A stretch of DNA of 64,000 bases from Arthrobotrys musiformis (Eukaryota; Ascomycota; Orbiliomycetes; Orbiliales; Orbiliaceae): the NCBI GenBank assembly GCA_036971715.1, contig JAVHJL010000008.1, forward strand, positions 186,001 to 250,000, written 5' to 3'. This document shows, piece by piece, positions 48,616-60,919 of this stretch. The notes under the pieces are model-generated. The model worked only from the letters and a program-made list of their open reading frames with translations. It had not been told where the DNA came from and ran no database searches. The position numbers and the translations under genes are program-made. Numbering within the stretch: the first letter of the stretch is position 1; every line of letters begins with the position of its first letter.

Positions 48616-50621
48616 TCAAACATATTCCAAGAGTTCCCACCCGGCGGCTGTCTTCTCCCAGACAAATCTCCAATCCTTCCTATCCTTCGGCCACCCTCTG
48701 CCCACATTGTGTGCTCTCCATTCGAGTTCCAATCTCTTAAATCCCTCGTGCAGGTCGTAGTTGACGGCATCGCTTATACCATTGATTACTGCCAGCCTGC
48801 TAGCTTGACCTGAGGTATCCCATTCTGCTAATTTCGCGGTCCACTTTTGTTTGCCCGGCGGTAATGTAGACATAAGTGTATGAAGATACTTCTCTATACC
48901 ACTCTGTTGGCTCGATTGAGACATGAAAGGCTTCAACCAACTACTCCTCTTCCCTGCGATGAAATTGTAAAGAGCCCGTCTCGCAGGGGTCTCCACTAAA
49001 GGCGAGGTTTGCGACTCGCTGCAAGCCGCTGTGAATGCCTTCTTAGGTTGGATACGTTTCTGGTGGACGTAAAGGATGGTCGATATGATGACACAGATCT
49101 CTCGTGGACCAAAATATCGCTGCTCCCAAAATGTCTGCCCAATCGACAGCGTCGCAACGGAGGACCGAGAGCTTGACTGCGTGCGGATCACGAGCCCTAG
49201 AACTCGCTATAAGGGATGCTGTCAGCGGTTAGCACTTTTTGGATTTTCTAGATATACGTACGAATAGCCCCTGTTCGGCGAGATCTGCCTCTGTGCTCAT
49301 CTCTATCTTTTCCAAAGACTGATGCGAGCCGGATGTTAGGGATTTGCTCGCCATCAGCTGATTAAAAGCATACCAACTGCCCCATGTTGCCAGTGTTTTG
49401 AGGTGAGGTTGCGATGCTAGGACCTGGTTGAGTAGCGCTAGATACGGCGCTTTGGATCTTTCTTGAACATTGGTTGTTCCGAACCTCTCTAACGAGGTGA
49501 GCGACTCCAAGTAATCATGGAGTAGCCTTTCCTCCCTCTCGGGTTCTGTCTGAAGGTCGATCATACCAACACCTAGTTGCAGGGATTTCAGCTTTGGTGT
49601 ATGGAGATATCGCAGAAGCTGCAATTCCCCTTCAGCACTTGAATCCTGGCCCCCTAGGTATAGATATTCCAAGTTTGTCGCCGTATCCTCTTTGGCGAGA
49701 CTACCGTCTCGACGTCGGTCTGCTCTAAGACGTAGCCCGAAAACTCTTACAAAGTCACTGTGGCTCTCTAGGTGACGGATGCTCAGAGATTTCAATCGCA
49801 TGCTAGCTAAACAGGCAGTCGGCATCTCCTTGATAGCTTCCTGGAGTTCAGCCCCAAGGAACCATAGCCGGGTTAAGGAGCCGATATTGTCAAGTAATGT
49901 CTTTTGCAGAAATGGGCTTTGTAGTAAGAGTTCTTCCTTATGTATCCCGTTGAAAGCGCTTTGAACTGACAGACATTCTAGGCCTTTCGTTTGCTGTTTC
50001 CCGGCGTATAAGTTCTCGATGCGAGCTATATATTGGTCATCCGGTCTTGATTTGAACTGGCGCCTCTCGTACGGGTCGATGAATAGAAACCTAAGTTTCG
50101 GAAGCTTGACCACCGCGTTGGACCACTGGATGACGTTCAAAATTTCCGCCTTGTTCATACCAGAGCACTCCCTCACGGTGGCCACCTCCACGGCGGGACA
50201 TCTTTCTACTATCCTTTCAGCGTTGGTGACAAGGCGCTGGTACTCTTCCGACTGGATATGATCTTGGCACTCGAGGCTGTTTATATTAACAAATAGCCGT
50301 TTGGTGAGTCCGATTGATCGCTGGCTCTCCAAGGTCAGAGAATCTGCCACAGCATTTCGTTTTTGTAATTCTGTATATCCGGGTAGGTTCAGGTTCAAGG
50401 TGACCTTTTCCGAACATATCCGTCGGAATGCGAGGTTTCGCAGAGCGTGACAGGTAAGACTGAGAGCCTGGAGACTATTCCCGTCCTCTATGCACTTCAC
50501 AAAAAGGCCCCGTAAGCTCTTTGTTCTCCTCGCAATCGACAGTTATGGCACTTACATCATAAACAAGATAGGTAAGTATGTCGAGCGGGAGTGTCCCGAG
50601 AGACAAAGCCTTGTTCTCCAT
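48616..50621 (-). CDS. F-box/LRR-type protein
   Basis: Three exons: 50556-50621, 49262-50494 and 48616-49206. Introns of 61 nt (GTAAGT donor) and 55 nt (GTACGT donor) keep frame, giving about 629 residues from ATG 50619-50621. The first intron splits the F-box, which reads LPLDILTYLVYD, then CIEDGNSLQALSLTCHALR once joined. The middle 400 residues hold irregular leucine-rich segments (LRFLFIDP, LTRLWFLG, LKSLSIRHL, LEYLYLGGQ, LKSLQLGVG). The last exon encodes a separate part with a GIEKYLHTLMSTL helix and a Trp-rich tail. Presumed SCF substrate receptor; target unknown. Confidence 0.8.
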
Positions 50622-52545
50622 CCTTGCACGGACGTCCCGACTAACCGGCTTCGGAAAACACAACGGTCGTACCCTGGTGAACCGTTTTATGACACAACGG
50701 CAACACTATCGTCGGCTTCCAAATCGTCAAATTCGAAGGCGATAAACCGAATGAAAGGGAAGTTTGGAAGTTTTCAGAGTGCGAAGGATTCGAAGAGGGG
50801 CTTACTCAAGGACAACAAACCTCCTCCGCCGGCACTACTGCAGTAGCGACCCCACCATCGCAATCGCTCAACATCTCCAACCAGCCTCTGACGTTTTTGC
50901 AGCCCCATAACTAATGTTTGCGCTCCTTTCGTCCTATTTTGGGCGCTGCAGATTGCTCCTTCGCTGGTCGGGCTGAGGTCAGCTGTTCGCACATGATTCG
51001 ATATCAGGAATGGCGTGGGCGGTTACGGTTGCACATACTGCATGCGCCAAGAAGGGCCCACCCTGCAACACATCTTGGGTGTTGGATTTTGTCGCTGTGG
51101 TTTTGCGGGGGCTTGGCGATGCACGATGCAGCTGTGCCGCGAAGGCACTTAAACGAAATGTATCTTTGCGATCGACAGGAACGGGGCTGAAACGGATAAT
51201 GCGGCCTTGTCACATGGTGGCAGTTCCTTTTGGCGAGGATTGCTTCAATGGTTGATCCTCGCAGTGACGATTTTCTGTTTACGAGACGGGCGTGAAATTC
51301 GACTCAAAAAAGTTGAAGCCTTCCCTTTGAAATAATACATTGAGGTCGGCGCCAATAGGGTTCATAATGACATGAGAGTTCCGCTTTTTGCCATATAAGA
51401 ACTACGGAGCGCGACAATTCATTTAATTGATTTTCAATTCGACATCTGGGGGCAGTAGCCAGAGGCGGTGGTGGCACATGTTCTGGCGCTTCCACCCCAA
51501 CCAAACGGCTGGAAGAATTGGGGTGTGTATACGTCCCGAAATAGAATAATCGACGACTTAGTGTAGTATCGAGTGGACTCGGTACGAGAGAAACTTCGTA
51601 TAGCATGCTATAGAATCGCGATGTCGAACATTAATCACTCCATTCTATACATTTAATAATCATATCAGAAGGCTCTACCCCGTGGTAGTAATTCGCGTAC
51701 TACACATTGTTTGCCAACTCCATGTACTGCTGGACGCCATACCGCCATATATATTGGCTACTTAGGTAAATATACGACTATTGGACACCGATTGTTTTAC
51801 GGTGATGACATTCCGGTACAGTTAATCACTACTAGTATACTAGGAGATGGTGATTAAACGTGCAAGAGTTTTCTAACTTGAAATTACTATGCAGATGCTA
51901 GCTAAAGTGGGCCTAATGTTGCAGGTTGTTGTATTTATAATACGCTAATGCGAAATACCCGTTCGCGAGGCTGACGTAGTGCCTGCGTACCATCTTACAC
52001 TTACCCCGTAGTGAAAAGAAGGTGGATTGGTGGACTTCACCAAGGTGGATGGGTTATCTTGATGGTATGATCATAACATCCCGGGTCCCGCTACTAAGCT
52101 ATTACCGATGGATCGATGTGGTATTTTTACTGGCACAACGCAATGAGCCTTCTTTTAGAGTGGGCAGGTGCACCTAAGTGGTACAGTTTTTGGTGGGTTA
52201 GATAGTACGAGACAAGAAGTAGTATGCGTATTTGGGAAGTCTCCAGATCTGCGTAACCTGAGCACGCGGTAGGTATTCGCTTTCGATTATATTTTGATAG
52301 ATATACCCGCAGTTTGAACACTACAAGCGAGGAGTCAGCTCGATTGAGCATGAGCTCATGAGCATGTAGGATGCGGAGGCGCTGAGATATTGCCACGCAT
52401 ATCTGGATATATATGGAGCATAATGCTTGTGGATAATAAATCTAGTTCTGTTATAGTTTAGTCATGTCATGTGGATTCATTTATTCGTGCAATATGGTCC
52501 TTTATATACATGTTAATTTGCGGGATTCCGGGCCCGCGGGAATAA
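50622..52545. other. No supported gene
   Basis: Short frames only; no repeat, RNA gene or motif recognised. Confidence 0.5.
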
Positions 52546-53625
52546 CTAAAAGTATTCATCCATAGGCTCGTTTTCGGCCTTCTCTTCGGCCTCTTCATTC
52601 GCATCCTTGGCCTCGTTCACAAGCTCTTTTCCTTTATCATTAGGTATTTTTCCTTTTTCCTGGATATAATCGATGACCTCTTCAGGATAGGTTTCGCCAC
52701 CTAGCGCGATTTCAAGCTCCTGCTTTGTTGGGGGACGGCCAGTAGTAATCGTGACTGTTTCACGTGGTTGGGTGACTGTAACTATAGTCGGGGGCTGGGC
52801 TGTAATTGTGGGCTTAGGTGGGTGCGTTTGTGGCTTTCCTATGGGTGCTACCGGCGGTGCGACTGGCAGGTCACCCACTTGCTGGAAGGGAACACATCCT
52901 CCGAAAGGCCCGTTTACGGCTTGATTCTCGCATCTCACCATGCAAACCCTCGTGTAGGAGCCGTATGTCCCAGTGCACCTAGTGCCTACCGGTATCGGGA
53001 GATGAATCCAGAGGTTTGGTTTATGGACAGTTCCAAGGTTGACCGAGTACTTATCACCTGGGATGTTCTGGGTAGGGTTGAGCCATGGGCCGAAAGCAGT
53101 CGCCATTCCCGTACTATCAAGTCTGCATTTGTAGGGTCCGGCGCCATCGGCATTAACCTGATGGATTCTCATTTTCAACCAACCACCAGCCGAAGCCTGT
53201 GGGATCAACTTTTTCGACATGAGCAAGTTCATTTCTCCCGCCGTGTCTATTTGGTAACCACGCTTGGTCATGAAAAGGTTTTGCACCGCAGGTGCGTACC
53301 ACCATTGCGCCAACAGGGCCTTGTTGGGCTGGATATTCTTTCTCCAGACTTGGTGAAGTGTGAGACCGCAACCAGTGTTGAGGTATGTTCGAGGTCTGTG
53401 GCAGCATGGGACGATTGGGTCTTTGAATACAGGTACATCTACCTGGAAGGGATGTTGCCCGGTCCCCTTTCGGTTACCGGCATACTGATCAATAAAACCG
53501 AGGCCACGGCCTCGAGCTCTCTCGTTGGAATTTCCGTACGCATCGACGATAAGTCCGTGGCCATATACTGAACTAGCACAGCCCAAGAAGGCAACGGCCG
53601 CAGAGAAGCTGGTGGTCAAATGCAT
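52546..53625 (-). CDS. Secreted Egh16/Gas1-like (DUF3129) protein
   Basis: An uninterrupted 359-residue frame from ATG 53623-53625. Residues 1-22 are a signal peptide ending VYG, leaving His23 as the mature N-terminus (HGLIVDAYGN). Family marks are HQVNADGAGPYKC (155-167), and CMVRCENQAVNGPFGGC (228-244). Several paired Cys suggest disulphides. After residue 250 comes a Pro/Thr-rich linker and then an acidic Glu/Lys tail (about 300-359) that ordinary members often lack. Characterised relatives are expressed in appressoria or on contact with a host in plant and insect pathogens; the biochemical role is unsettled. A TATATAA-type box lies about 170 bp upstream on the minus strand. Confidence 0.85.
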   Translation of the reverse strand: MHLTTSFSAAVAFLGCASSVYGHGLIVDAYGNSNERARGRGLGFIDQYAGNRKGTGQHPFQVDVPVFKDPIVPCCHRPRTYLNTGCGLTLHQVWRKNIQPNKALLAQWWYAPAVQNLFMTKRGYQIDTAGEMNLLMSKKLIPQASAGGWLKMRIHQVNADGAGPYKCRLDSTGMATAFGPWLNPTQNIPGDKYSVNLGTVHKPNLWIHLPIPVGTRCTGTYGSYTRVCMVRCENQAVNGPFGGCVPFQQVGDLPVAPPVAPIGKPQTHPPKPTITAQPPTIVTVTQPRETVTITTGRPPTKQELEIALGGETYPEEVIDYIQEKGKIPNDKGKELVNEAKDANEEAEEKAENEPMDEYF

Positions 53626-56036
53626 CTTCTTTTTGATTCTTCAAGAAGCTGGTATAACTGTGCAAAACAAAACAAAAGAGTGTATAGATATAAAAGAGTG
53701 TGGTGCCCAAGGCCGCAAGGAGAGACAACGCTGCTGAAGCTGGTAGCTAAAGAGTCAAGAATGAGATGCTTAGATAGCCATCGATCCCGGCGGCTTTATA
53801 TAATATTTAGCTAGTGTGGGAGGCCTGCTTTCCCCCATTCTCTCTCTCTGCAAAGGCATTATCTTTTCGAGACTTGCTTCTGACTTTCTTCCTTTTCCTT
53901 CTGTTCGTGTCGCCATACTCTTATTCCTTCCTCGTCGCTTTTGTTTTTCTTTCCCATTATTGTTCGGTGATAGTCGCCCTGGTGGTCTGGTAGTACAAGA
54001 CAAGGCGATATTCTCCCCCAATCTGAATTTCGTGTCCTACCACTTCCTACATTAACGCTTGTATTCTTGATGGCGGCGGTTCGAGTTCCCTCCAGGTTAG
54101 CTACTTTAAAATCAAAGATATAGCAATTCATTTTTTTCTTCAAACCATCCCATGGTATTTTCCTCTCTCTTCCCATGGCTTTCTCTTCGTTTCCCATTCG
54201 TTTCTCTGTTACAACATCTCCTTTAGCCACGCCATTATATGATGCCAAGACTTGGAGAACTGTAACACAGACTTTTAGAGGGGCGCCTCCGGCAAAATTC
54301 ACGTTGAGGATGTGTCAAGCTTTCATAACGGAAAATAGATATCTGGACATGTCGACCAATTAGTTTGGGTTGTTCTGGACTCGTTTATGGCCTGACGAAA
54401 CACTTTTGGATATGTAGAAGCGAGTTGCCACCAGAAGCTGGCGAGAAACGATAAGACAGGGAGAAAATGATCGGATGATAAATTTACGACGCTAGCTTCC
54501 GCAATTGCAAAGGGAGTCTTAAACCGGTGCGGAGTTGGTGTTCCGGAACCACGCTTCCTTCTGGGTTCCAAGTCGCACCGTTTTAGTGAAATCCCCCCCG
54601 AATTGAGGTGGCATCTGACTTTCCTTCGGTATTATAAGTCGTGTGCCCAAGCCTCGGGAGCCCCGCATGCACGTTGGTTTTCCACGTATCCGCATACGCA
54701 CGCTTATATTCAGACCAAGGTGGTTTTAAACGTTTTGTGGCTGTCGACTCTTGGCGACTTCGTGGCAGTTATGGTTATGGTTTCAAACAACTCTAATAAC
54801 AAAGACCCTATAGTATATTAAAGTTATTATATCTTAATCCACTTCTCAATAGTAAACCAAATTTCCTGTGCAACTTCAACCGGCGGCGTGTTATAGGATC
54901 TAATTAGCGGATGAGGATCCGACGGCCCCTGCGCTCGGGGCGATATCGATAGAATCAGCGCCTACGACTGCCCTTTTGGGTTGTGAAGGCCAACTTGCAA
55001 CATGCTTAAGTCCGAAAGTGTTGACATGTATGCATACCTCTTACGGCTGCAGTGTTCGGGTGCATTAGTATAGGCCCGTTGCGTCCAGTGAGGATATCGT
55101 GGTAATTGGTCCCTTTAAAATCGACGGGAATTGACTTATCTTTGTCTAGAAATTTGGTACATTGCCGCGAGGCTCTTTGGGCCCATTTTCTTCGGAGGTT
55201 TTCTTCTCAGCTAATAGCTAGTCTCTAGCGTGGAGGTTTCTCGTCAGATAATAGCTGCGTAATCAATATAACTTCAAGATGTTTCAGAACGGAACTGCTA
55301 GCCGGGGCGAGTTTCCTGCCGAAGCGGATTTGCAATGTTTATGGGGGTATAACAACTCAGTCTATAGTCCAAGCCAATGCTATAGACTATACTGGCCCTG
55401 TAACAGTATACTCGGGGAAGATAAACCTCGGATAGGGTTAGCCGATCGGGCCGCGAGTCGTGTAACATTGCATGCATTATGCAGGGAAAAACGGAATCGA
55501 TATAGGATTCGAGGCTACCGAGACATAGGATAGAGTTCTAGATTCCTCGCTTGTTGCGATTAGTTCTATCGAGTAGGCCCATCGCTTCCCTATGAGCTAC
55601 TGCAATTCTGGATATATCTATATACATAAACATAGTCAGAATCAGAGAAATAGAGTTGTTCCCCGCTCAAAAAGGTATACGGTTGTATTTTGGTCGTTAT
55701 ATTGTAAAATATAAATTTATAAAAATGTTTTGCCGTTTTAATATGTAGATCCTAGCGCCATGGCAACATTTCTAGGGCACTTTGGGGGGTATGGATGATA
55801 TTTTAGCGGTATATCTTTGTCTCGAACAACACTCAGAGCCCGCCGGTACCACCAGGTATATCCCCAGAAAATTGACGAATTCAAGTATAGATACGTTAAA
55901 TTTGCATTGGAATCCGTCCGCATACAAGTCTCAATCATATTAATGTTAAATCTTTTCTAGACGATATCGTATTGATACAGTATTAATAGGAGGTATTATC
56001 TTTCCCTTTGTGTACTTGAGTATTTATTTTGCTCGG
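53626..56036. other. No supported gene
   Basis: The first 200 bp is the promoter region of the secreted protein gene. The rest holds short unrelated frames. Confidence 0.5.
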
Positions 56037-56079
56037 GCTGTATGGTCTCGTCCGCCGAAGTGGTAAATAAGAAAGGCCC
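56037..56079 (+). repeat. 43-bp direct repeat, copy 1
   Basis: Shares CCGAAGTGGTAAATAAGAAA exactly with 56507-56549, 470 bp away in the same orientation; overall about four differences, several of them G/A. Confidence 0.7.
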
Positions 56080-56236
56080 TATCCCTCATCTGTAATTGTT
56101 CTAATGTGAGGTGGAGAAAACGACAATTTGGGGTTAGCTCAAGTTCGCACCCCATGATATACAGAAATATCCTTTCCAACACTCTCGGCTAGGAGGATAT
56201 CAATAACCATAGGTAACTTGTTGATGATACTACGGC

Positions 56237-56521
56237 TCAAGAAGATATCGCGGATATGTTTATTTCTGCCAAGAATTCTTCAATGGAAGAAAATATGGAA
56301 GATGGCGCATATAGCGCTTGATAGTCAATGGCGTACTGCCTGTCACCCCTCGCCACAAATCTCGCCTTGAAGCGCACAACATCACCGGCCAAATTTCTCT
56401 TTAGGTCAAATGCCCACCTCACGGGACAATTTCCGCTCCAGCCGGAATGGCGGAAATAGAGTACGGAAATGGAAATACTTACTCGTTGCGGGTCGTATGC
56501 AGACTTGCTATATGGTCTCAT
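56237..56521 (-). pseudogene. Copia-type reverse transcriptase fragment
   Basis: A 94-codon frame whose middle matches the start of the Ty1/copia RT domain: WAFDLKRNLAGDVV, then RFKARFVARGDRQ, then IDYQALYAP. The rest of RT, with the catalytic YVDD box, integrase and protease, is absent. Its right end runs into the second copy of a 43-bp direct repeat. It is a transposon remnant, not a gene. Confidence 0.75.
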
Positions 56522-56549
56522 CCACCGAAGTGGTAAATAAGAAAGACCC
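56507..56549 (+). repeat. 43-bp direct repeat, copy 2
   Basis: Second copy of 56037-56079, overlapping the right end of the copia RT fragment. Confidence 0.7.
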
Positions 56550-59379
56550 CTATCTTATCTTATTACCCGTCTCCGATCTTTAACAACATTAGTATGATCT
56601 AATTTATCTTTAGAATGGCTCTCAAGGTTCAATGGCCGAGAAAGAAAATCCTTTCAATGCATCCCGATGAGGTCCGGTATCATACTAACCTGCGAATTCC
56701 GTCGCCGAGACGCAATAGGGATGCAGGTGGTTGGGCTGTGGGTTCCATGTCGGCTTGGCGGCGGCTTAAGTCAGGACATCTCTTTGAGAGAAGTGAGTAT
56801 GCGGTTGTAAGCATACCCGCTGGACCGGGTAGCTTCCCGCTCATTTTCTAGTGGTATATACTTATAATTGGGAGTGGCTATTAACCGGGCGGCACATAAT
56901 TTTCGAGAGCCCGCCCAACTCAATATCCGATGGCATCCTTGTACGGGCGGAATCGTTTTGCACAAATGCTGCGCCTTTAGCCTGGACAACCGTCGCGGAG
57001 ACTCCGGTCCAGCACCATAGGGCCCGCAAGTATTGATATCAGAGACGAAGCCTAGCCAAATCCATTATCGGACAGCTTGTTTAGCTTTGGGTATTTCGTG
57101 TTGCCCTATTAACGTAGCTTCATCGAGGTCGAGACACTAATAGCGTCACATATTTATGTCCGTAGGCGAAATGCATCGTGCATAAGCCAAGCGAGGTCTT
57201 TGGTGAACGAGGAGTGCCAGGTAAAATCTTGCACAGAGGATTTTTGTCATCCGCCTTTTGGGTCGTGTCAAGTAGGTTCAAGTGGGCAGCTCATTTAGGG
57301 CGCTGGTCGTGATGCATGCTGCGTGCATCGCGTGATCTTGGTCCTCTCTCATAGTTTCGAGCCACCGGGGCCAACATTCCGAATCGCTTGGAGAAAGTGT
57401 TCAGGGAGCCCGTAGGTATATTCCTGTGTGTCATAACGCTGGAGTATATATTCGTTTAAGGCGAAGCATTGCCCCTTTGCGAGGACGATTGCGTGTGCTA
57501 GAAGCTTCATCAGTGCTGGTCTTATTGTGTCCCTGATTCTCATAGCGACAAAACGGGAGAGGTGCTAGGATGTCGGAGCGGTTCCCTCGCTATGCCAGAG
57601 TAAGACGCGGATGGGGCCGGTATCGGGATCAGCCACGCATACCACACTATCTCAACCTCGGATAGTTCGCGCACCCACAACTAAATGAGCTTGGTAGCTT
57701 TTTGGTAACGTTGTTAGGAGTGCGAGTCGGTTTCATGAGCTGAATCTTGTCGCCGGTTTATGAGAAAATCCCAGAGATGCTCGCGAAATTGCCATTCAGT
57801 GGCATCGTATTTGTCTAGGAATTGCGCTTTGGGCCTTTTAATATCTGTATTATTCATAGAGCTGGATGGTTTCCCTTCTCGAGGTCCTCAGGTGGTCTTG
57901 ATGGGTGGTTTCGGCGGCCTCATGCCTCGTATGCGAGTCTCCATTCGAGATCGATTAGGAACTGTATATAATTTGAGGAATATATAAAGGCGAGTGACTT
58001 TGTGAGGGGTTGGCAGCTTTGGTGGTGAATATTATAAGGAGGTCCATGATCTCGGAGTTTTGTTGCCAGGGCGTCGTAGGAGGGAATGCGCTCTTGGTCG
58101 ACGGGTTTGAGGTGCAACGAGCTGGGGGGTTATATATATAGATCATTCGTGTGTATAGGCCGCCATAACTGATTCACTTGCCCCCAGGTCCATATAGTGT
58201 TGCAATGAAAGGTTTGGTCATAAATCTGGACTTTTCACTGCTGGTGCATATTGTGAAGGTGGTCTAGAACTTATGTCGCCTCATATGACCTTGCGGCGAA
58301 AATCATGTTATTTGTTTGTTCAGGTGTATATAAGACGGCTGCCTTTGCGGAAGCATCAGCTTTTGTGGTGTCTTAAAAGTCTGTCTCTTGAAGACGCATC
58401 GAAAAAGAGTCCTCGCTCTTCGGAGGCTATCTCTGAGGTCATAGTTCTTCGGCAGACCATGTCTTCTGTGTTTTGGTCGGGTGCGGCGGAACGTGTCTGT
58501 GACTGCCGATATATGTATATCTGGCAGGGTCTTGGAAGAGCTTAAATGCAGTAAATGGAGGAAGTATGTCCAAACGCCTGTATTATAGATGAGGCCCAGG
58601 AATGCCTTCAAAGTTTGTCATGGGAGGGTCGCTCGAGGAGCCGTTAGAGTAGCTGTAGCTATCGAAGGGCCGATCTATAGGTGTCGGTTTATCGTAAACT
58701 AGTTCGTGGTGATGGTAGAAGAGACGTATATATAAGGCCATCACGTCTTTTGGGGTTCCAGTTTCTTGGTTGAGGTGGATGTTAAAGTGAGGTGAGGTGT
58801 AGGAAGAAGAAGGGGAAGAAGAAAAAGAAGAAGAAAGAGAGATGGGGATAGCAAGTTTGGCTTGGTAGGATATTGTAAGAAGGCCCACCAGAGTAAGGAA
58901 GATGGTGGAACTTTGTTGTGATACCTAGAAAGTTCTTCCTTGAAAGGTAGCCTGGTGGTTGCTAGGCCAGGAGGAGGCTGTTGGGGTCACGTGAATATCC
59001 ATAGAAAGGGGGGGAGACCTCAGTACCGAGATATATCCGTGCCGACTATAGATCTTTAAATATTCTTATATGTATCGATAGTACACGCATGTGGTTGGCG
59101 AGTTCTATAATGTTATTTTCAGTATAGTTCCGCAACTGCCCACTGATTCAAAAGTATAAGGAGAAACGTGCTTGAATTATGTGTATAAGATGGTTCTAAA
59201 TGGTCTCGCGGTGCCAGCCGTTCTAAATATGATTTAAAGCCTAGGTTTTGCAGTTTCTTTGAACTGAAAGCCGACATTGCATTGAAATCCTCAAGAGTAA
59301 ATTAGAATGTGAGTATTAGGGATTACGCAGGCTCGTACCCAGACCACACAAAGAGGTGTCTGGATTATGGACAAGTTAT
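56550..59379. other. No supported gene; weak minus-strand frames
   Basis: Minus-strand frames at 58583-58888, 58303-58611 and 57920-58117 have some coding character but do not join with splice signals, and no family is recognised. A purine-rich stretch (GAAGAA-type) lies near 58800-58840. Confidence 0.4.
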
Positions 59380-59973
59380 TTAAATATTTCCGCCGTTGGC
59401 TTTGTTCTTCAGTTCTGCCAGAAAATAGAGCCACCACAAATATGCGAATCCAGAGAAAGCTTCCAGCATAATCGTGCGGTCGCATGACGAACTAAAGACT
59501 CGTTCCTCAGCACGTACTCCGCCCCACCAAAATACAGCTCTCCTAACTGCTAACATGGATATTGCGACGGCACCAAATACGGTGCCGTGAACGGCGTAGT
59601 TGAAGTTTCTGACCGAGTCCGGCCGGTATTCTTGGAGGGTCCGGAAGAAAAGGGAGGGCACGCATATCACTTGGGCCAGTAGCGAAGATAAAATCGTAAA
59701 CATGACAGAACAGTCGATTCCCCAGATAGACAACCTGTCGAGAGGGTGCCTGGCCGGGTGATGAGCTGGGACGTCAGCCGGAACGTCGGACGTTGCTTCT
59801 TTCGTGTGTGGGCGCTCTGCCGTTCTTTTGGCAATTCTACCGATCTTTCTGCGGCATGGGGCGGTCGGTGGTTGGGAATCGAGGCTCTCGGAATCTGGCT
59901 TTGGCCGTTCCGCGGGGTGGTTGGCGGGGAGTTCGGCCCCTTGGTCCTTTGAGCTTTCTCGATTTCTCTCCAT
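59380..59973 (-). CDS. Hypothetical membrane protein
   Basis: 197 residues from ATG 59971-59973. Residues 1-85 are charged and Pro-rich (repeats of PADVPAHHP type), probably disordered and cytosolic. Hydrophobic segments follow at about 90-112 (CSVMFTILSSLLAQVICVP), 128-146 (VFGAVAISMLAVRRAVFW) and 172-190 (LEAFSGFAYLWWLYFLA), giving two or three membrane spans. No family recognised; coding status rests on the hydrophobic pattern. Confidence 0.5.
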   Translation of the reverse strand: MERNRESSKDQGAELPANHPAERPKPDSESLDSQPPTAPCRRKIGRIAKRTAERPHTKEATSDVPADVPAHHPARHPLDRLSIWGIDCSVMFTILSSLLAQVICVPSLFFRTLQEYRPDSVRNFNYAVHGTVFGAVAISMLAVRRAVFWWGGVRAEERVFSSSCDRTIMLEAFSGFAYLWWLYFLAELKNKANGGNI

Positions 59974-60300
59974 ATTTATCAATTTATCCTTTGCTACCGC
60001 GGTAAATAATATCGATAGTTAAGACTCCGTGCTCTTGCAATAGGGTACTTGAGTGGGCGATACTTCGTGGTGGTTGGAATTGGGCTCAAAGTTAGTGACT
60101 GTCCATGTACTGGGGTTTTAAGTATACTTCTTTCTGATGATGGACGTATAAATGATACTGTGTTAATATTCCATGTGAATGTGCGTCGGTTTGGCACTTT
60201 GTTGCATGTCGTCGCAGCTAAGTCACTCACAGGCGTTATCAATCCTCTCAACGTCTATCGATTAAACCGCGCGGCCACGATACGGGATTTTAGTTTGGTC

Positions 60301-60316
60301 CTGGGTACGAGACCAG
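60301..60316 (+). repeat. Dispersed repeat CTGGGTACGAGACCAG
   Basis: Exact match to 21607-21622. Confidence 0.45.
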
Positions 60317-60919
60317 TTTGGTCTAAATTTTGGATGTTTTAGCGGCCTGCAGTAGGTCACTATGAAACGAGAGTACTATGGCGGTAAAGCATCATGTTAC
60401 ATCGTAATCGATTAGCTATTAGTAGGGTCCAAGTTCTGACTTGAGTACAGGCTGTGGCTTCGGCCAGGTCCTCTAAGAATCACGCCAAGCCGACTACTCA
60501 AAGTGGATATAGTATTACCAAATCTGGCTCAACAGCTAACCGCTTCTGGCTAAACGACATCAAATTCTGTGAGCTTGCCTTTTTTGGCGGGTAACCACAT
60601 TTACAACACGCTGCGTTGCAGCCTTTCAACATGTGCGTAAACCAACTTTGTCTGGAATGCAATGCATATTCATATTTATTCGTCGTGTGGAGAGAATTCA
60701 TGTCACATTGTGTCAGATTATCATAAATAACGGTTGGGAATTGGGAACTGAATCTATTCGGGCTTTTGGTGGACCACTGGCTGGCGCTGAGGGGCGACCG
60801 GCCGAAGGGTGCTCCGGAGCTAGACTCGGCCCTAGATTTATATAATTATTGTTGCCTATCGGATTCTCATTTAAAGGCGAAATTGACCAACGTCTTGTAT
60901 AGGCGGCATCCCTATCCCA

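Noticed and set aside
52768..53571. 267-codon plus-strand frame
   Set aside because: Antisense to the Egh16-type gene, which has a signal peptide and family motifs.
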